Below the pieces are notes generated by a model. That model was not told where the DNA came from, made no database searches, and was given only the letters and a program-made list of their open reading frames with translations. A stretch of 64,000 nt of DNA from Persicaria tinctoria (Eukaryota > Streptophyta > Magnoliopsida > Caryophyllales > Polygonaceae): assembly GCA_037127255.1 (NCBI GenBank), contig JBANSL010000008.1:9679396-9743395 (forward strand), given 5' to 3'. Position 1 is the first letter of the stretch. The number at the start of each line of letters is the position of its first letter. The translations under genes and the position numbers were made by a program. Below, in pieces: positions 45,730 through 56,469 of this stretch.

Positions 45730-46440
45730 TTAGTCTCATTGATTAGTAAAAAATAAGGGTTATTTGCAAAAGTATACTCTCTTATAGCTTTGGTATTAAG
45801 AATATACAGATAGTTAGTACATGTGTTAAAAATAAAATAAGATAAATGAGATTGATTTAAAGAGATAAATGAAAGAAGAAGAAAAAATTGCTTTGTTTTA
45901 CTTTTACATATAGATAGTAGACATTAGATTGAATTTAATGTTTTGAATTAAACTCAATAGTTAGTAAAAATGTTAAAAATAAAAAGAAAAAATGTGACTG
46001 ATTTAAAGAGATAAATGAAAGAAGAAAAAAAATTAAAGGAAAAAATATTTGAATCCTTTCAAAAGCTAAAAAATAAATAAATAGGGATGACCTAAGAGGT
46101 CTTAGAGGGAGGTGATTAGACATAATCTTTCCTTGTTGCACCTATCAAAGGGATTGACGAGAGGTTACATATAATGGAGAGCTATCAAGGTTGCCGAGGG
46201 TTAGTCTGGGCAAGGGAGATCTTATCCTTTTTATTTGCGCTTAAGATCATTTCCTTTTAATTCCTCTTTCATGGTTTATTATTCGTATGCTTGGTTGATT
46301 TGCTGGCATGTGTCCATTTTTGTTTGATTTTGATTCCGACACTTTCTTTTGCTTGGGTCATATGGAAACTCCCTCCCAACCTAGTCGGGGAAATAGAGCG
46401 TACAATGTGACCCTTCAGACCCTGCTCTAAGCGAGATATA
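45730..46440. other. Intergenic with a decayed Helitron-like piece
   Basis: The stretch 45905-46050 shares phrases (attagattgaatttaatg, tagttagtaaa, gaaagaagaa) with the Helitron interior at 30200-30350. Its ...catatagat end at about 45914 resembles the Helitron 5' end. No gene is seen. Confidence 0.35.
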
Positions 46441-46445
46441 ATGAA

Positions 46446-46682
46446 TTTTTTTTATTAGGTAAAAATTCGAGGCAAGACATACATGAACCTCGAAGTCGAC
46501 AAGTCGGCAGATGGTTAACCGTCATAAACAAACATAAAATACAATATATGGTGCAAAATAGAGGCAATAGCACTCTACAAAAGCGAAACTAAACACAATT
46601 AAACCAAACGAGATAAGGACGTAGACGACGAGGGAAGCTAAGCACTACCCAGAAGCAACACCGCAGACCATCGATACATCGG
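46446..46682 (-). mobile_element. Three-hairpin retroposon, copy E (237 bp)
   Basis: Minus strand: stem 1 GACGG-TTAA-CCATC (one mismatch), stem 2 GCCGAC-TT-GTCGAC (one mismatch), stem 3 TTCGAGG/CCTCGAA (46494-46466, seven pairs), then TTTTTACCTAATA and poly(A). Flanks GATATAATGAA and GATATACTAAA match at 9 of 11. This looks like an older copy. Confidence 0.68.
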
Positions 46683-46758
46683 GATATACTAAATTTATTG
46701 TTGTTGTTGTTATATAGATAGACAAATTTTATAAAATAAACACTAAAATGGCCATATT

Positions 46759-47867
46759 AGATCAGGGGAGAGAGAAACTCTCTTCTCTCTCCTCCTTGAG
46801 AAACCAATGTGTGTACCCATTTCTTCAACCCCTGGTTTCTTCGTAAACCAAAGCCTAAATCTCCTTCAAATCTATTCATCATAGGCTAAATCCCTCTCAA
46901 AACTCCCTTATTTTTGGATCTAGATTATGTGATTCTTCTTCTGATGGTGTTTGTGGGGGGTCGGTGTCTTCTTCGTTCCGTTCTCACTTTCACCATCAGT
47001 GACTTCCGCCCCCTTTCAAATCAATCTCGAGTCGTGCGCGCGGTGTTTCCGGTGTCGTCCCTGGACTCATCCTCCAGCCTCGTTGGCTCCCCAGCGATGG
47101 TGCTCCTCCTCCGTCCGGTTGGGTGCTTCGGTTTGTGGGGGTGTCGAGACAACCCCTCTTGTGAAATTTGGTTGGGGCTTTTATAGATTGGTAGATTCGT
47201 CTCCGTTCTTCCTTGCCCGCTTCCCTCGTCTCTCCTGCTGTCGGTCCGTGCTCTGTGTCACCGGCGCTTGGTTCTTCCGTTTGGCGATGCTCTTGGATTG
47301 GCAGCTTTGGCTTGCCTTGGGCCCGGTGTTGTTTGGTCTTGACTCAAATTTGCTTCGGGCCCAAGGTTTTGCCTTGGGCCCGGGGCAGCCTGAGGAGAAA
47401 AGAAAGAAACAAAGAAATAAAGAAAGAAAGAAAAAAAAACAACGTACGTTGGTTGGCTTGTGGTGCCTTGTTACTTATGGTGTGGTTCGGCTTTGGGGCT
47501 AGTGGTTTTCTAGCGGTGTTCTCCTCCTTTGTCGACACGCGAGAGGTCGTGGACGTGATCGAAGCCTGAAGCCTCGTTGATTTCCGAGTCCAAATCTGAG
47601 GTTTCCACTTAATTCCCCAGGGATTCCCTGCGTGCCTCTACCAACTGATAGAAGAGTTGTCACACATCGCTTCCGTTCCTTCATAGATTGTATTAGCCTG
47701 CAGTTGCGACTATTCCTTTGTAATTTGGTATTTCTGTTTGCTGTTATGTCTTTGTCGTTTACTTGTATTGACGGTTTATCCGTCGCCGATTTTTTCGGCC
47801 TATCGACCAGCCGGGCCTGTCCGGTGTGTCGAATTTTTACCTAATCACAAAAAAAAAAAAAAAAAAA
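46759..47867 (+). mobile_element. Three-hairpin retroposon, copy B (1.1 kb, longest)
   Basis: Flanked by CACTAAAATGGCCATATT (46741-46758) and ACTAAAATGACCATATT (47868-47884). It ends in ATTTTTACCTAATC and about 19 A. Stems: GACGG-TTTAT-CCGTC (47770-47784), GCCGA-TTTTT-TCGGC (47785-47799), TCGAC...CCGG-GCCTGT-CCGG...GTCGA (47803-47832). An open frame at 46951-47502 (183 codons, Lys/Arg-rich end) matches no family I know and may be chance in GC-rich DNA. No reverse transcriptase is present, so movement would need a partner element. Confidence 0.82.
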
Positions 47868-47936
47868 ACTAAAATGACCATATTTTATTTTTAAAAATGG
47901 ACGTATTTGATTTTTATTTTCCTTAATAGAAAAATA

Positions 47937-48412
47937 CTCGCTCTGTTCCAAAATAAAAGTCGTTTGACTTTTTTGCACGTATTTTAATGATGTAAAATTT
48001 ATATAAAATATTATTTTTTTAATGAATTTGTTTTTATAAGTTTATACTTATTAATAACGGCTATGAAATTATTAAAAAAAAATTGATTAAAAAAATACTC
48101 CCTCTGTTAATTAAAACTTGTCGTTTACTATTCATGCACGCTTTTTTAGAACGATAAAAACTATATAAAATATTAACTTTTTTTTAAATTTGTTTTTATA
48201 AATTCATACTTAATAGTAATAAGTATGATATTATTTAAAAAAATTATTTCAAAAGTTAATATTTTATATAGTTTTTAACACCTAAAAATGCGTGCGTGAA
48301 TAGTAAAACGTCAAGTTTTAATTAACGGAGGGAGTAATATTTTATAATGTTTTTACCTCCTCAAAAAGCATGCAGAAAAAGACAAACGACACTTATTTTG
48401 GAACGGAGGGAA
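47937..48412. mobile_element. MITE split by a second MITE
   Basis: The outer element starts CTCGCTCTGTTCCAAAATAA and ends TTTTGGAACGGAGGGAA, with TA duplications. The inner one is at 48098-48334. Confidence 0.85.
48098..48334. mobile_element. Inner MITE (237 bp)
   Basis: CTCCCTCTGTTAATTAAAAC and AATTAACGGAGGGAG with TA duplications. Same family and same length as 2208-2444. Confidence 0.9.
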
Positions 48413-48414
48413 TA

Positions 48415-49390
48415 GTTTCAACTTCCCGCCCATCCTGGGGGACTTTCATAGTTGCATACGTGATCTTGTTTGTAACTTTGTGTTCAATCGGTGATGATAA
48501 TTATTTTTATACATTAAAATACAAATCAATAAATACCGTAATAATGAAGAGGGAAAAAAACGGAAGGGACTGTTGACTGCTGCTGTGGAAGTGTAAAACG
48601 ATGAAGGAAGCAATGAAAGCTTAAGTCATTGTAATGTGAAAGTACTGCGCTGCCATTAAAGCCAAACAAATGAAATCTCAGTGTTATTACTCCCTCCATA
48701 ACAGATCACACCTACATAGCACTAGCAGCAGCAGCTATTCACTTTGCATCAAACAAGCGATTGCCTTTCGATGAGGGCGGATGGGGAAGCTCTCTTGTTT
48801 GCTTCTCATCCCTGAAACTTCCACTCGGTAATTTCATTCAAAGATTTAATCTTTATGAAAAAAAAAGATCCCCCAAATTGGAAAAAAGTAGGGAGGAGGT
48901 TCGGGCAATAAATGCAATTACACCTTCTGCCTCCTACTTGTCTCTCAACGACTGTGGCCACCGGACAGACTAAAAACAGAGCACTGTAGGGGGGAGAGGG
49001 GAGGGGGGAGGGGAGTAGTTGATTTCTGATTCCCCTCCCTTCCAATCTGCAATTAATGCTCTCTGTGTCATTTTCGATTTTGTTGGTTAAGAGTCTCGTC
49101 ACTGTGGTGTGTAATTTAGAGGGGAATATCATGGGGCTCTTTGACATGGGTAAAACCCCCCCATTAATGCTCTGCCCCTTCTTCTTCTGGTTGGTAGGCT
49201 CGGCCGAGCCCCGTTTAATGCGCCTCTCTCCTCCCCTTCCTCCTTAAATCTCATCTCCACTTCCCCATTTCCTCTCACAACTTTGATTTTGGTTTCGATT
49301 TTATACTCTGTTTTTTGTGGCCGCCTGAAATTGCAGAGTTTCCCGGCCGCCCCCAAATTTCCGAATTAGGGTTTCTTGAAGATTGAATTG
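48415..49390. other. Upstream region of MIR171
   Basis: It contains a MITE end fragment at about 48690 and then C/T-rich DNA (49200-49290) typical of a plant promoter or leader. Open frames of 60-110 codons show no domain. The primary MIR171 transcript probably starts in the last few hundred bases. Confidence 0.4.
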
Positions 49391-49493
49391 GAAGAGGCAT
49401 TATGATTTTGGCCCGGTTCACTCAGATCATCCGGCCTCCAGATTGATGGGCTGCGTATCTGATTGAGCCGCGCCAATATCTTACTGCTCTTTC
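49391..49493 (+). ncRNA. MIR171: MIR171 microRNA precursor
   Basis: The 3' arm at 49460-49480 equals the canonical 21-nt miR171a (core TTGAGCCGCGCCAATATC). The 5' arm at 49404-49424 (TTTTGGCCCGGTTCACTCA core) is the matching star. Pairing continues below the duplex (GAAGAGGCATTAT against TTACTGCTCTTTC), leaving a loop at about 49430-49450. In plants miR171 directs cleavage of GRAS-family SCARECROW-like (HAM/SCL6) mRNAs, controlling meristem maintenance, branching and chlorophyll genes. The region between 48.7 and 49.4 kb would be its promoter. Identity of the mature strand and both arms leaves little room for another reading. Confidence 0.95.
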
Positions 49494-49499
49494 ATCTTC

Positions 49500-50222
49500 T
49501 TCCACCGGGCAATGCAATCCACCGCAACTCATCTATCTATATCACTATATGGTAATTTCTCCTCCTTTTGTGCCCTAATTCCTCAATTAAGTTGGTTGTT
49601 AAATTTTTTACTCTGGTATATCAAATTTGGGATTTTTTCAAAAGTCAAATCTAAATCTTATTGTATAGAAAAATAGAATCAGATTTAAAATAAAATTTTG
49701 AAAAATGAGGTTCCAACTCAACTCAACTAAACGGGCTATTAAGTACTAATATGGCATTTTAACAGACTACCAACTACCATGGGTAACGATGGAGGATCTT
49801 GTAAAATTGCTAATTAAATTCATAGTTGAATTTGGATAAATTTTAATCATAAAATTATTCACAAGCTGAACTTTAGTGGATCTAAATTATACACTAGAGG
49901 AAGGTAATCGATTGATTGAAATTGAAGGTGATAATCCTCTTTATATTTCGTTCGATCTCCAAGGATGTCATAAGATAGAATACGAATAATCGTTTTGTTA
50001 AATCTTCCCGTCTTGATTTTTTTTAGTTAAGAAAACTACACAAACCTTTTTTAGTAAAGAAATCAGACAAAAAAAAAAAAGGAAAATCAGTAGGAACATA
50101 ACAATGAAAAACATTCATCCTATTAGTTTCCCTATAAATACAACAAAATTGAGTTTAACAATTAAAAACCATGCTAGAAACAAGACGAGTACTACTAAAA
50201 TGTAAACCATTAAGAGATCGCA
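49500..50222. other. Intergenic, probable MIR171 transcript tail
   Basis: A GT at 49550-49551 (tatatggtaatttc) could be a donor in the primary miRNA. Nothing else is recognisable. Confidence 0.3.
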
Positions 50223-50407
50223 TCTTGGTTCTCCATCGACTTCTTTGCCGTTTTGATGTCTTGTATGAGTTGATTGGTTGTTTCTTTCTTCTCTGTTGTT
50301 TTGTGATGATTGTGTTCTGGTTATATTGACGGTTTCCGTCTGCCGACCTAGTTGGCCCTCGAGTTACAGGTATGCCTGAACTCGAATTTTTACCTAATAA
50401 AAAAAAA
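50223..50407 (+). mobile_element. Three-hairpin retroposon, copy A (185 bp)
   Basis: Perfect 13-bp duplications TTAAGAGATCGCA (50210-50222 and 50408-50420). Stems: GACGG-TTT-CCGTC (50328-50340), GCCGAC-CTA-GTTGGC (50342-50356), TCGAGTT...CAGG-TATG-CCTG...AACTCGA (50359-50385), then ATTTTTACCTAAT and poly(A). Confidence 0.88.
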
Positions 50408-50420
50408 TTAAGAGATCGCA

Positions 50421-51567
50421 CCAGGTTATACAAAACACTAGACACCGTTTCATGTCAAGATATCTTGAAACCAAGTGAATCATTATCGATATTAGTATAC
50501 AAAACAGTAGATATTTGATATCTAGATATCGATACTAAGTACTGCCAAAGACAAACATATGAAGTTAAGTTAAAAATTTAGGGGTGACAGAAAATTTATG
50601 ATTCTTTGATGTTTGTGTGCTAGTCAAATATACGTATGACATGGAAACTAGAAAAACAAAAGGAAGGGCGTATGGGCCTATAGAAACAGGTTCGCATATG
50701 GGTAGGGTGATGCATCCTCTAGTAATTGCAAAGACAATTGAAAATTCAAACACAGAGGACCCAAGTGAAAGCTCAGTAGCAAAGCAGCAGTACATGGATT
50801 AATGAATTTCAAATTTGTTAGATAGTGGGTTTCTTACGTTTGAATAGAGCTGTGCTGTGCACTCGGTGAAAGAGTTAATGCGGGGAGCGTTTGGAGGCCC
50901 ATATGGCCATATGCCTTTAAAGAAACTCACGAGTTGCAGCAGAGGATCTGAGACCTCCTGCCTGTAAGGCCACCAGTTGAAACCGAAACGAAAACGGAAA
51001 CGGGAATCAATTACTGTCCTAATAAATCTTGCAACTTTAATTTTTGCTTCTTTGTAAACAGAGCTCGGCATTTTTTGCAGCAGACAAAGATTCCCTCCTA
51101 ATTTAATTCTATCTACTCCCGATGCTGTGTTTGGCTGGGTTGGGTTTTGCTGTTGCTGCTTGAATTGCACAGTAAAAACATTAGAGAGATGCTCAATACA
51201 TTCTCCTTCCAAGAAAGCAAAGGTCCTGCACATTTTCCTGTTCAAGCCCAACAAATAATCTCCAACTACACAAGCTAACAATCAATTTTACACAATCTTA
51301 CTGATTTCAGTTTACATTGAGTGCCCTTTAACAGAAGTAACACCAAAAATTGGTCATCACATTGAAAATCACTGCTGCATAGAGTAAAAATGTCATCATA
51401 CAGATTCCAGATCACCTGATGTTCAGGGTAGTGATAATACAGTATTTGACAAGTGAATCGAAAACCTAAAACACTACAACGATGATAAGTTGATAACTAA
51501 CTTAAAACCAAGCTTAAAGATCCGTTGGATGAACAGGAGAACGAGGCTAAGCATTCCAGGAACAATT
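50421..51567. other. Intergenic and probable 3' UTR of the SR45a-like gene
   Basis: The part next to 51567 is likely 3' UTR on the minus strand. A 160-codon open frame (51281-50799, minus) matches nothing I recognise. Confidence 0.35.
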
Positions 51568-54500
51568 TTATCTGTCATACACACCAGACCGTCGGCCATA
51601 GCCACTATCGTACGGGGAGTATGATCTTGATCTCTCCCTCCTTGACCTATATTCATAGGGTGAACGGCGGGGAGAATACCCACGGCTGCCATGAGGTGGT
51701 GACCGCCTTGGAGATCTGCGGTAATCATAGTCATCCCGTTCGTAGCCACCGCGATATCTACCACGGTCCCCACGATCGCCTCGAAAGCCTGTCAAAACAT
51801 AGAGGATTTAACTGTGTTTGAAGGTTCAAATCAGGTTTAAGCAGATACAAGGGTGTCTTTAAAAGAACTAAAGAACTAACCATCTCGCTTGCTCAATCCC
51901 AGGTAGTGTCCTGGGGTAGGAGTTCTTGGTCGTTTTCTCCTTGACTGTAAAGTGAGGCAACAAAGTTAATTTGATTTCTACCATGGGATACCAAAATAAA
52001 ATGGTGAGCTAGACTAATGGATAGACGAGAGTGCATACTTATGTCACATTTCAACTGTTCTCTTTTTAAAATTTCATAATTATCTTAAATTTTCATATTT
52101 AGGACACAATCCCATAACATATATCGAAAGAAATACTGAACGATTTAATAAAATTAAAACTACAAAAGTATACAGCATAACACATAATTAAATACAATAA
52201 GAGTCACTATTAAAAGTGTGTGGGTGTTAAGATGGGTGCTGAAGTGGAGGCTGAAGCAACTTTTATCACAGCGGCTCAATCACAATTTATAGCATCATAA
52301 CACGTACCAAAGCTTGGTAAATTAATAATATCAAATTAATCCAATGAGAATGGAAAACAATAACAGAACAGCCTCAAGTGTGGGCGGACAGAGTCGTTCA
52401 TCAGAGGCACAACATGGCAGAATAAGCTAATTGCTTGATGCAGCCAAAATTTTAACCATGCAGATACACAACAAAAAAAGCTGAAGAGAAAGAAATGATC
52501 ATCCAACAAAGAAACATAAATTTTCGGCAAAAGAAGAGGCATGAACATACTCTTGAAAAAAGGGGATTAGCAACACTGATCACTCGTCAGTTTGAAATAC
52601 CACATATGCCTGATTAAAATTGTCGATTGTGTATCCGTTGATTATTTGTAACAGTTGATGTTGAATACCGATGTTGCTTAGTTGTTGTTGGGCAATGTTT
52701 GCTATGTTTAGATGATCACATGCATGAAAATATTGTTTAGCTGGCCATTTGGTGAGCTGTTTGCCTAAAGGAGAAGGATGAAGTCATCATCTTGGATTGC
52801 TGCCAAGAAAGCTGATGCAATGGATTCTGAATGTAGCCAAAAACCATCAAACGAAATAATGATGAGCCGAGCAACAAAGACCCTATCACAGCATCAACAA
52901 ATGATCACATTGAAAGTTAAGTACCTTCTCAACAGTAATATAACGACCCTCGAGAACTGTCTGGTTAAGATGTTTTATGCAACGATCCGCGTCCTCAACA
53001 GTGTTCATGGTAACAAATGCAAAACCTCGTGAAATTCTGGTCCTTGGCTCAACAACCAGAAATGCAGAGGTCACCTGACATCAGTAAAAAGCGTTACAAA
53101 CATCTCTGACCACTTTAGTAAACACTTGGCACCTCTTCCTGAGACACTTATACCAAATAATCAGTAAAAGGGAGCTTACTTTTCCCTCCCTAGAAAAGTG
53201 ATCCTTGAGATCCCTATCTGTGACTCTTGACGACAATCCAGTGACAAAGAGTGTATTTCCAGGATTCCCAATTTCATTCCTGATGAAATTTTTTGACAAA
53301 AATAAGCCTTTGCAACACGTCATGCAAGAGTTATACATGAAGAAAAATGATACTCCACTATTTTTACCTTCCCTGACTTCGTGACCTGGATCTAGATTGA
53401 GAGAGAGACCTACGTCTTTGAGGAGATCGAGACCTAGACCTTGACACAGATCGTGCTTGATCCTTTCTAGGTGATGGAGACCGAGAAGCCCTGCCAATAA
53501 AAGGAAACCTCAGCTTTCACGCTCATCATGGTCCATCAACATTTTACCAAATGACAGAGATTGTATAAATAAACAAGAAACTAAAAGCCGGTTTGTAGAG
53601 AAATGAAAATTTATCGCATATCAAACTGATGAAGATAAGTGCATCTATTTCTAAACCAACCTTTCAAAAAATCATACATGCATGTTGTCTCTTTTAAAAG
53701 TTAATGTAATATTTGGTATAGTTCACCTAAGATGGCATTGTCTCTCATTCTATACTCTCTTCTCAACTGTAACCAGCCGATAGATATTTAAAAAAATCTC
53801 TTCCAAACCCAAAGCACCAGTTCACAGAATAGCACCAATATTAGTTTCAAGAACCAAACAGTTATGTCAAAACAGTTTCAGATGCACAAACAAAATGCCA
53901 CAATGGAGGATGATAAAACATAATTAAACAGAAAAAAGAATGGAGCATAATACAAATATGTGTACAGATTATATTAGTATCGTTAAGTTATTGTGCATCA
54001 TCCTCCTGAATGTATACATTGGTGATCTGTAATTCTTCAAGTAGACAACAAGAGCTAACATATAGAATACTTCACTGAGAAAATAACAGATACCCCGGAG
54101 TCTTTTTCTTTTTCTTTTTAACTTAACCACCTTTTATCACTCACTACACTACATTTATCCCCAAACAAAAAACCCAATCCCTAAATTTCTTAAGTTCATG
54201 GTTAAGATTTTTGGGAGAAATGGCATTGCTAATCTTTTGTAGAATTAGAAAAATGAAAAAAAAAGCTCATCTTGTCATGCCTTGGTTATTTGTAGGTGTT
54301 CTAATTTCTAAACCTAAAAACTAACAAAGATTGGAGTCCGGGTAACATACTTTATAGTATACACAGGATAGAATTCAGCAATAAGACCAATCAAAACCCT
54401 AACTTACTCCATATAATAATGAAATTAATGTCGAATTTGATAAAGGGAGAGATCCGGTACTCTGCTACTCGTTGTTATGGGAAATGCCGGTTATGCGCTT

Positions 54501-54922
54501 TACACGAGCATTTTCACAGGCAACCTTTCACATCTATAAATTGTATGGAAAATCAAGGCAGAAAAGCACAGCAATGGCAAATTGGAAAGAACAAAGACCA
54601 GCGACAAAATTAACCCTCAAATTCGACGAAACCCAAAATCTAAATCAATTATATGAATCGACTCTCCTCACCAAAATCTTTCAGCACAAACCAACACAAA
54701 AAAGTAAACAAGGCATCGAACCATTCGGAGCTTCCTGAGTTCAGACCAAAATAAGAAGTAATTGCAAACGAAAAAGAGGAGGGGCATTCAAAAGGTGAAA
54801 AGCAAGCAATTACCTTTTCCGATCAGAATCCGCCTAGCAAAAAACAGGATGAATGTTAGCAACTGGAGATTCAGCTCTGTGAACAGCCAAAAGGGAGAAA
54901 AACAGGGATGAAATCTTACCAT
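51568..54922 (-). CDS. SR45a: Tra2/SR45a-like serine/arginine-rich splicing factor, 7 coding exons
   Basis: Exons 54922-54920, 54833-54814, 53490-53368, 53279-53180, 53074-52925, 51944-51881, 51788-51568 join in phase to 226 aa. Order: N-terminal RS region (residues 9-47, many RSRS), one RRM with RNP2 LFVTGL (about 58-63) and RNP1 RGFAFVTM (98-105), a KRPRTPTPGHYLGL linker typical of Tra2 proteins, then a Tyr/Arg/Ser-rich end (RRSPRRSPP, RRERSRSYSPYDSGYGRR). The family binds GA-rich exonic enhancers and helps choose splice sites in the nucleus. Plant SR45a is stress-responsive and itself alternatively spliced. Coding exon 1 is just the ATG. The intron between exons 5 and 6 is 980 bp and holds a possible cassette exon. 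Confidence 0.92.
52551..52609 (-). other. Candidate poison cassette exon of the SR45a-like gene
   Basis: Acceptor TTTTAATCAG|GCATATG and donor CAAGA|GTATGT bound 59 nt. Read after exon 5 it gives ten codons ending in TGA (GACGAGTGA), and 59 is not a multiple of three. Inclusion would truncate the protein after the RRM start of the linker. Predicted from motifs only. Confidence 0.4.
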
Positions 54923-55094
54923 TTGGTCGGCGAGCGGGAGAGAGGACAACGTAGAATAGGATTAGCCGATTAGGGTTTGCTCTATTCTTTTCTGGACGTT
55001 AGAGATTGTTCATTCATTTATTGGCTTTATATAGTCGACCTTATATTTCGGGAAATTTTTTAAATTACTACTCCTATATTTGAAAAATCTCTAA

Positions 55095-56015
55095 GGCCCC
55101 GTTTGGTATAAATACCGGAATCGGAATGGGAATGAGAATCGGAGTGGAATCAGAAAATGGTAATGACCCATTACTGGAGCTAGTTGTTTGGTATGCTGTC
55201 GGAATGAACCATTCCTGAAATAATAATAATAATAATAAAACTAATATATATTAAATAATAAAATACTAAAAATAAAAAATAAATAAAATAGTGATAAACA
55301 TTATTATTGTAATATATAATAATAATAATAATAATAAATATAAATATATATATGAAATAATAAAATACTAATATTAAAAGAATTATATTATTATTAAAAA
55401 TAAAAATATAATATAATATATATTAAATAATTAAATATTGATAATAATAATATATATAATTATAAATACAATAAAATATAATTAATAATAATACAAACTA
55501 ATATATATGTGAAATAATAAAATAAAAATAAAAATATAATATTAATAGAAATATATTATTATTATTATTAAAAATATAATATAATATATATTAAATAATA
55601 AAATATTGCTGATAATAATAATATAAGTATAAATATAATAATAATATAAGTATAAATATAATAATAATAACAACAACAACAACAACAATAATAATACAAT
55701 TAATGAGATGAATGGATAAAAATAGAAAATTTTGTCATTAATTAGGTTCAAATAGACAAATATTTTGTTACAAATAAAAGTGGCCAAATGGACAAATATT
55801 GCGTTACGGAGGGAGTAATAAGGTACAAAATTGGGAATGGATGATTACCTAGTATTTTGATGGGGATGAGATGGGCTACAAAATTGGGAATGGATGATTC
55901 CCAAGAATCATTAAGATTCCAAGTTTCTATCATACCAAACACTTAAATCGGTAATCACCCATTACGATTCCCAGTTTTGATTCCCGGGAATGGATACAGG
56001 ATACTAAACAAGCCC
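55095..56015. mobile_element. PIF/Harbinger-type non-autonomous element (921 bp)
   Basis: Left GGCCCCGTTTGGTAT, right ATACTAAACAAGCCC, with TAA duplications at 55092-55094 and 56016-56018. Subterminal GGAATCGGAATGGG and its complement are present. The middle is an (ATA/TAA)-rich expanse (55215-55690). It lies next to the SR45a-like promoter. Confidence 0.78.
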
Positions 56016-56018
56016 TAA

Positions 56019-56469
56019 ATCGTTCGTTAATTTTTATTTGTCGTTTAAGATACATTAAAGATAATAAAAAACCGTGACGGATGGTCTATATGCGTTCGTA
56101 TGGGACGGAGTTAATAAACTGACTAAAATTATAAAATGTTAAAATTTATAAACTGTTGGTAAAAGTAGTTAAAATTTTAAACAACAATATAATCTCCGTA
56201 TGAGACGGAAAACAGTTTATTTGTAAAAAATGGAGTTTATTTGGTTTTTATTAGAGATGTTGTGGTACTTTCAAATCAAATAAGATAAAAAAGAAGGGGT
56301 CAAACAATACTTGTGTAAAATAAGCATCCAAATAAGCACCATTTTCTAGCTTTTTTTTTAAACACAATTTTCCTAGGTAGGTTTGTATGGTTTTTGGATG
56401 AATACAAAGATTGAGTACCTAACTTTGTATTCATCTAAAAACACTCAATTTTTCTAGGTAGGTTTTGTT
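56019..56469. other. Intergenic
   Basis: AT-rich. The phrase tttcctaggtaggttt occurs twice (about 56370 and 56452). No gene is seen. Confidence 0.4.

Noticed and set aside
46951..47502. 183-codon open frame in retroposon copy B, considered as a gene
   Set aside because: Low-complexity, Cys/Trp-rich GC-driven composition with no family resemblance. Noted as part of the element only.
50799..51281. 160-codon minus-strand open frame
   Set aside because: No domain, no splice context, and it overlaps the likely 3' UTR or intergenic sequence downstream of the SR45a-like gene.
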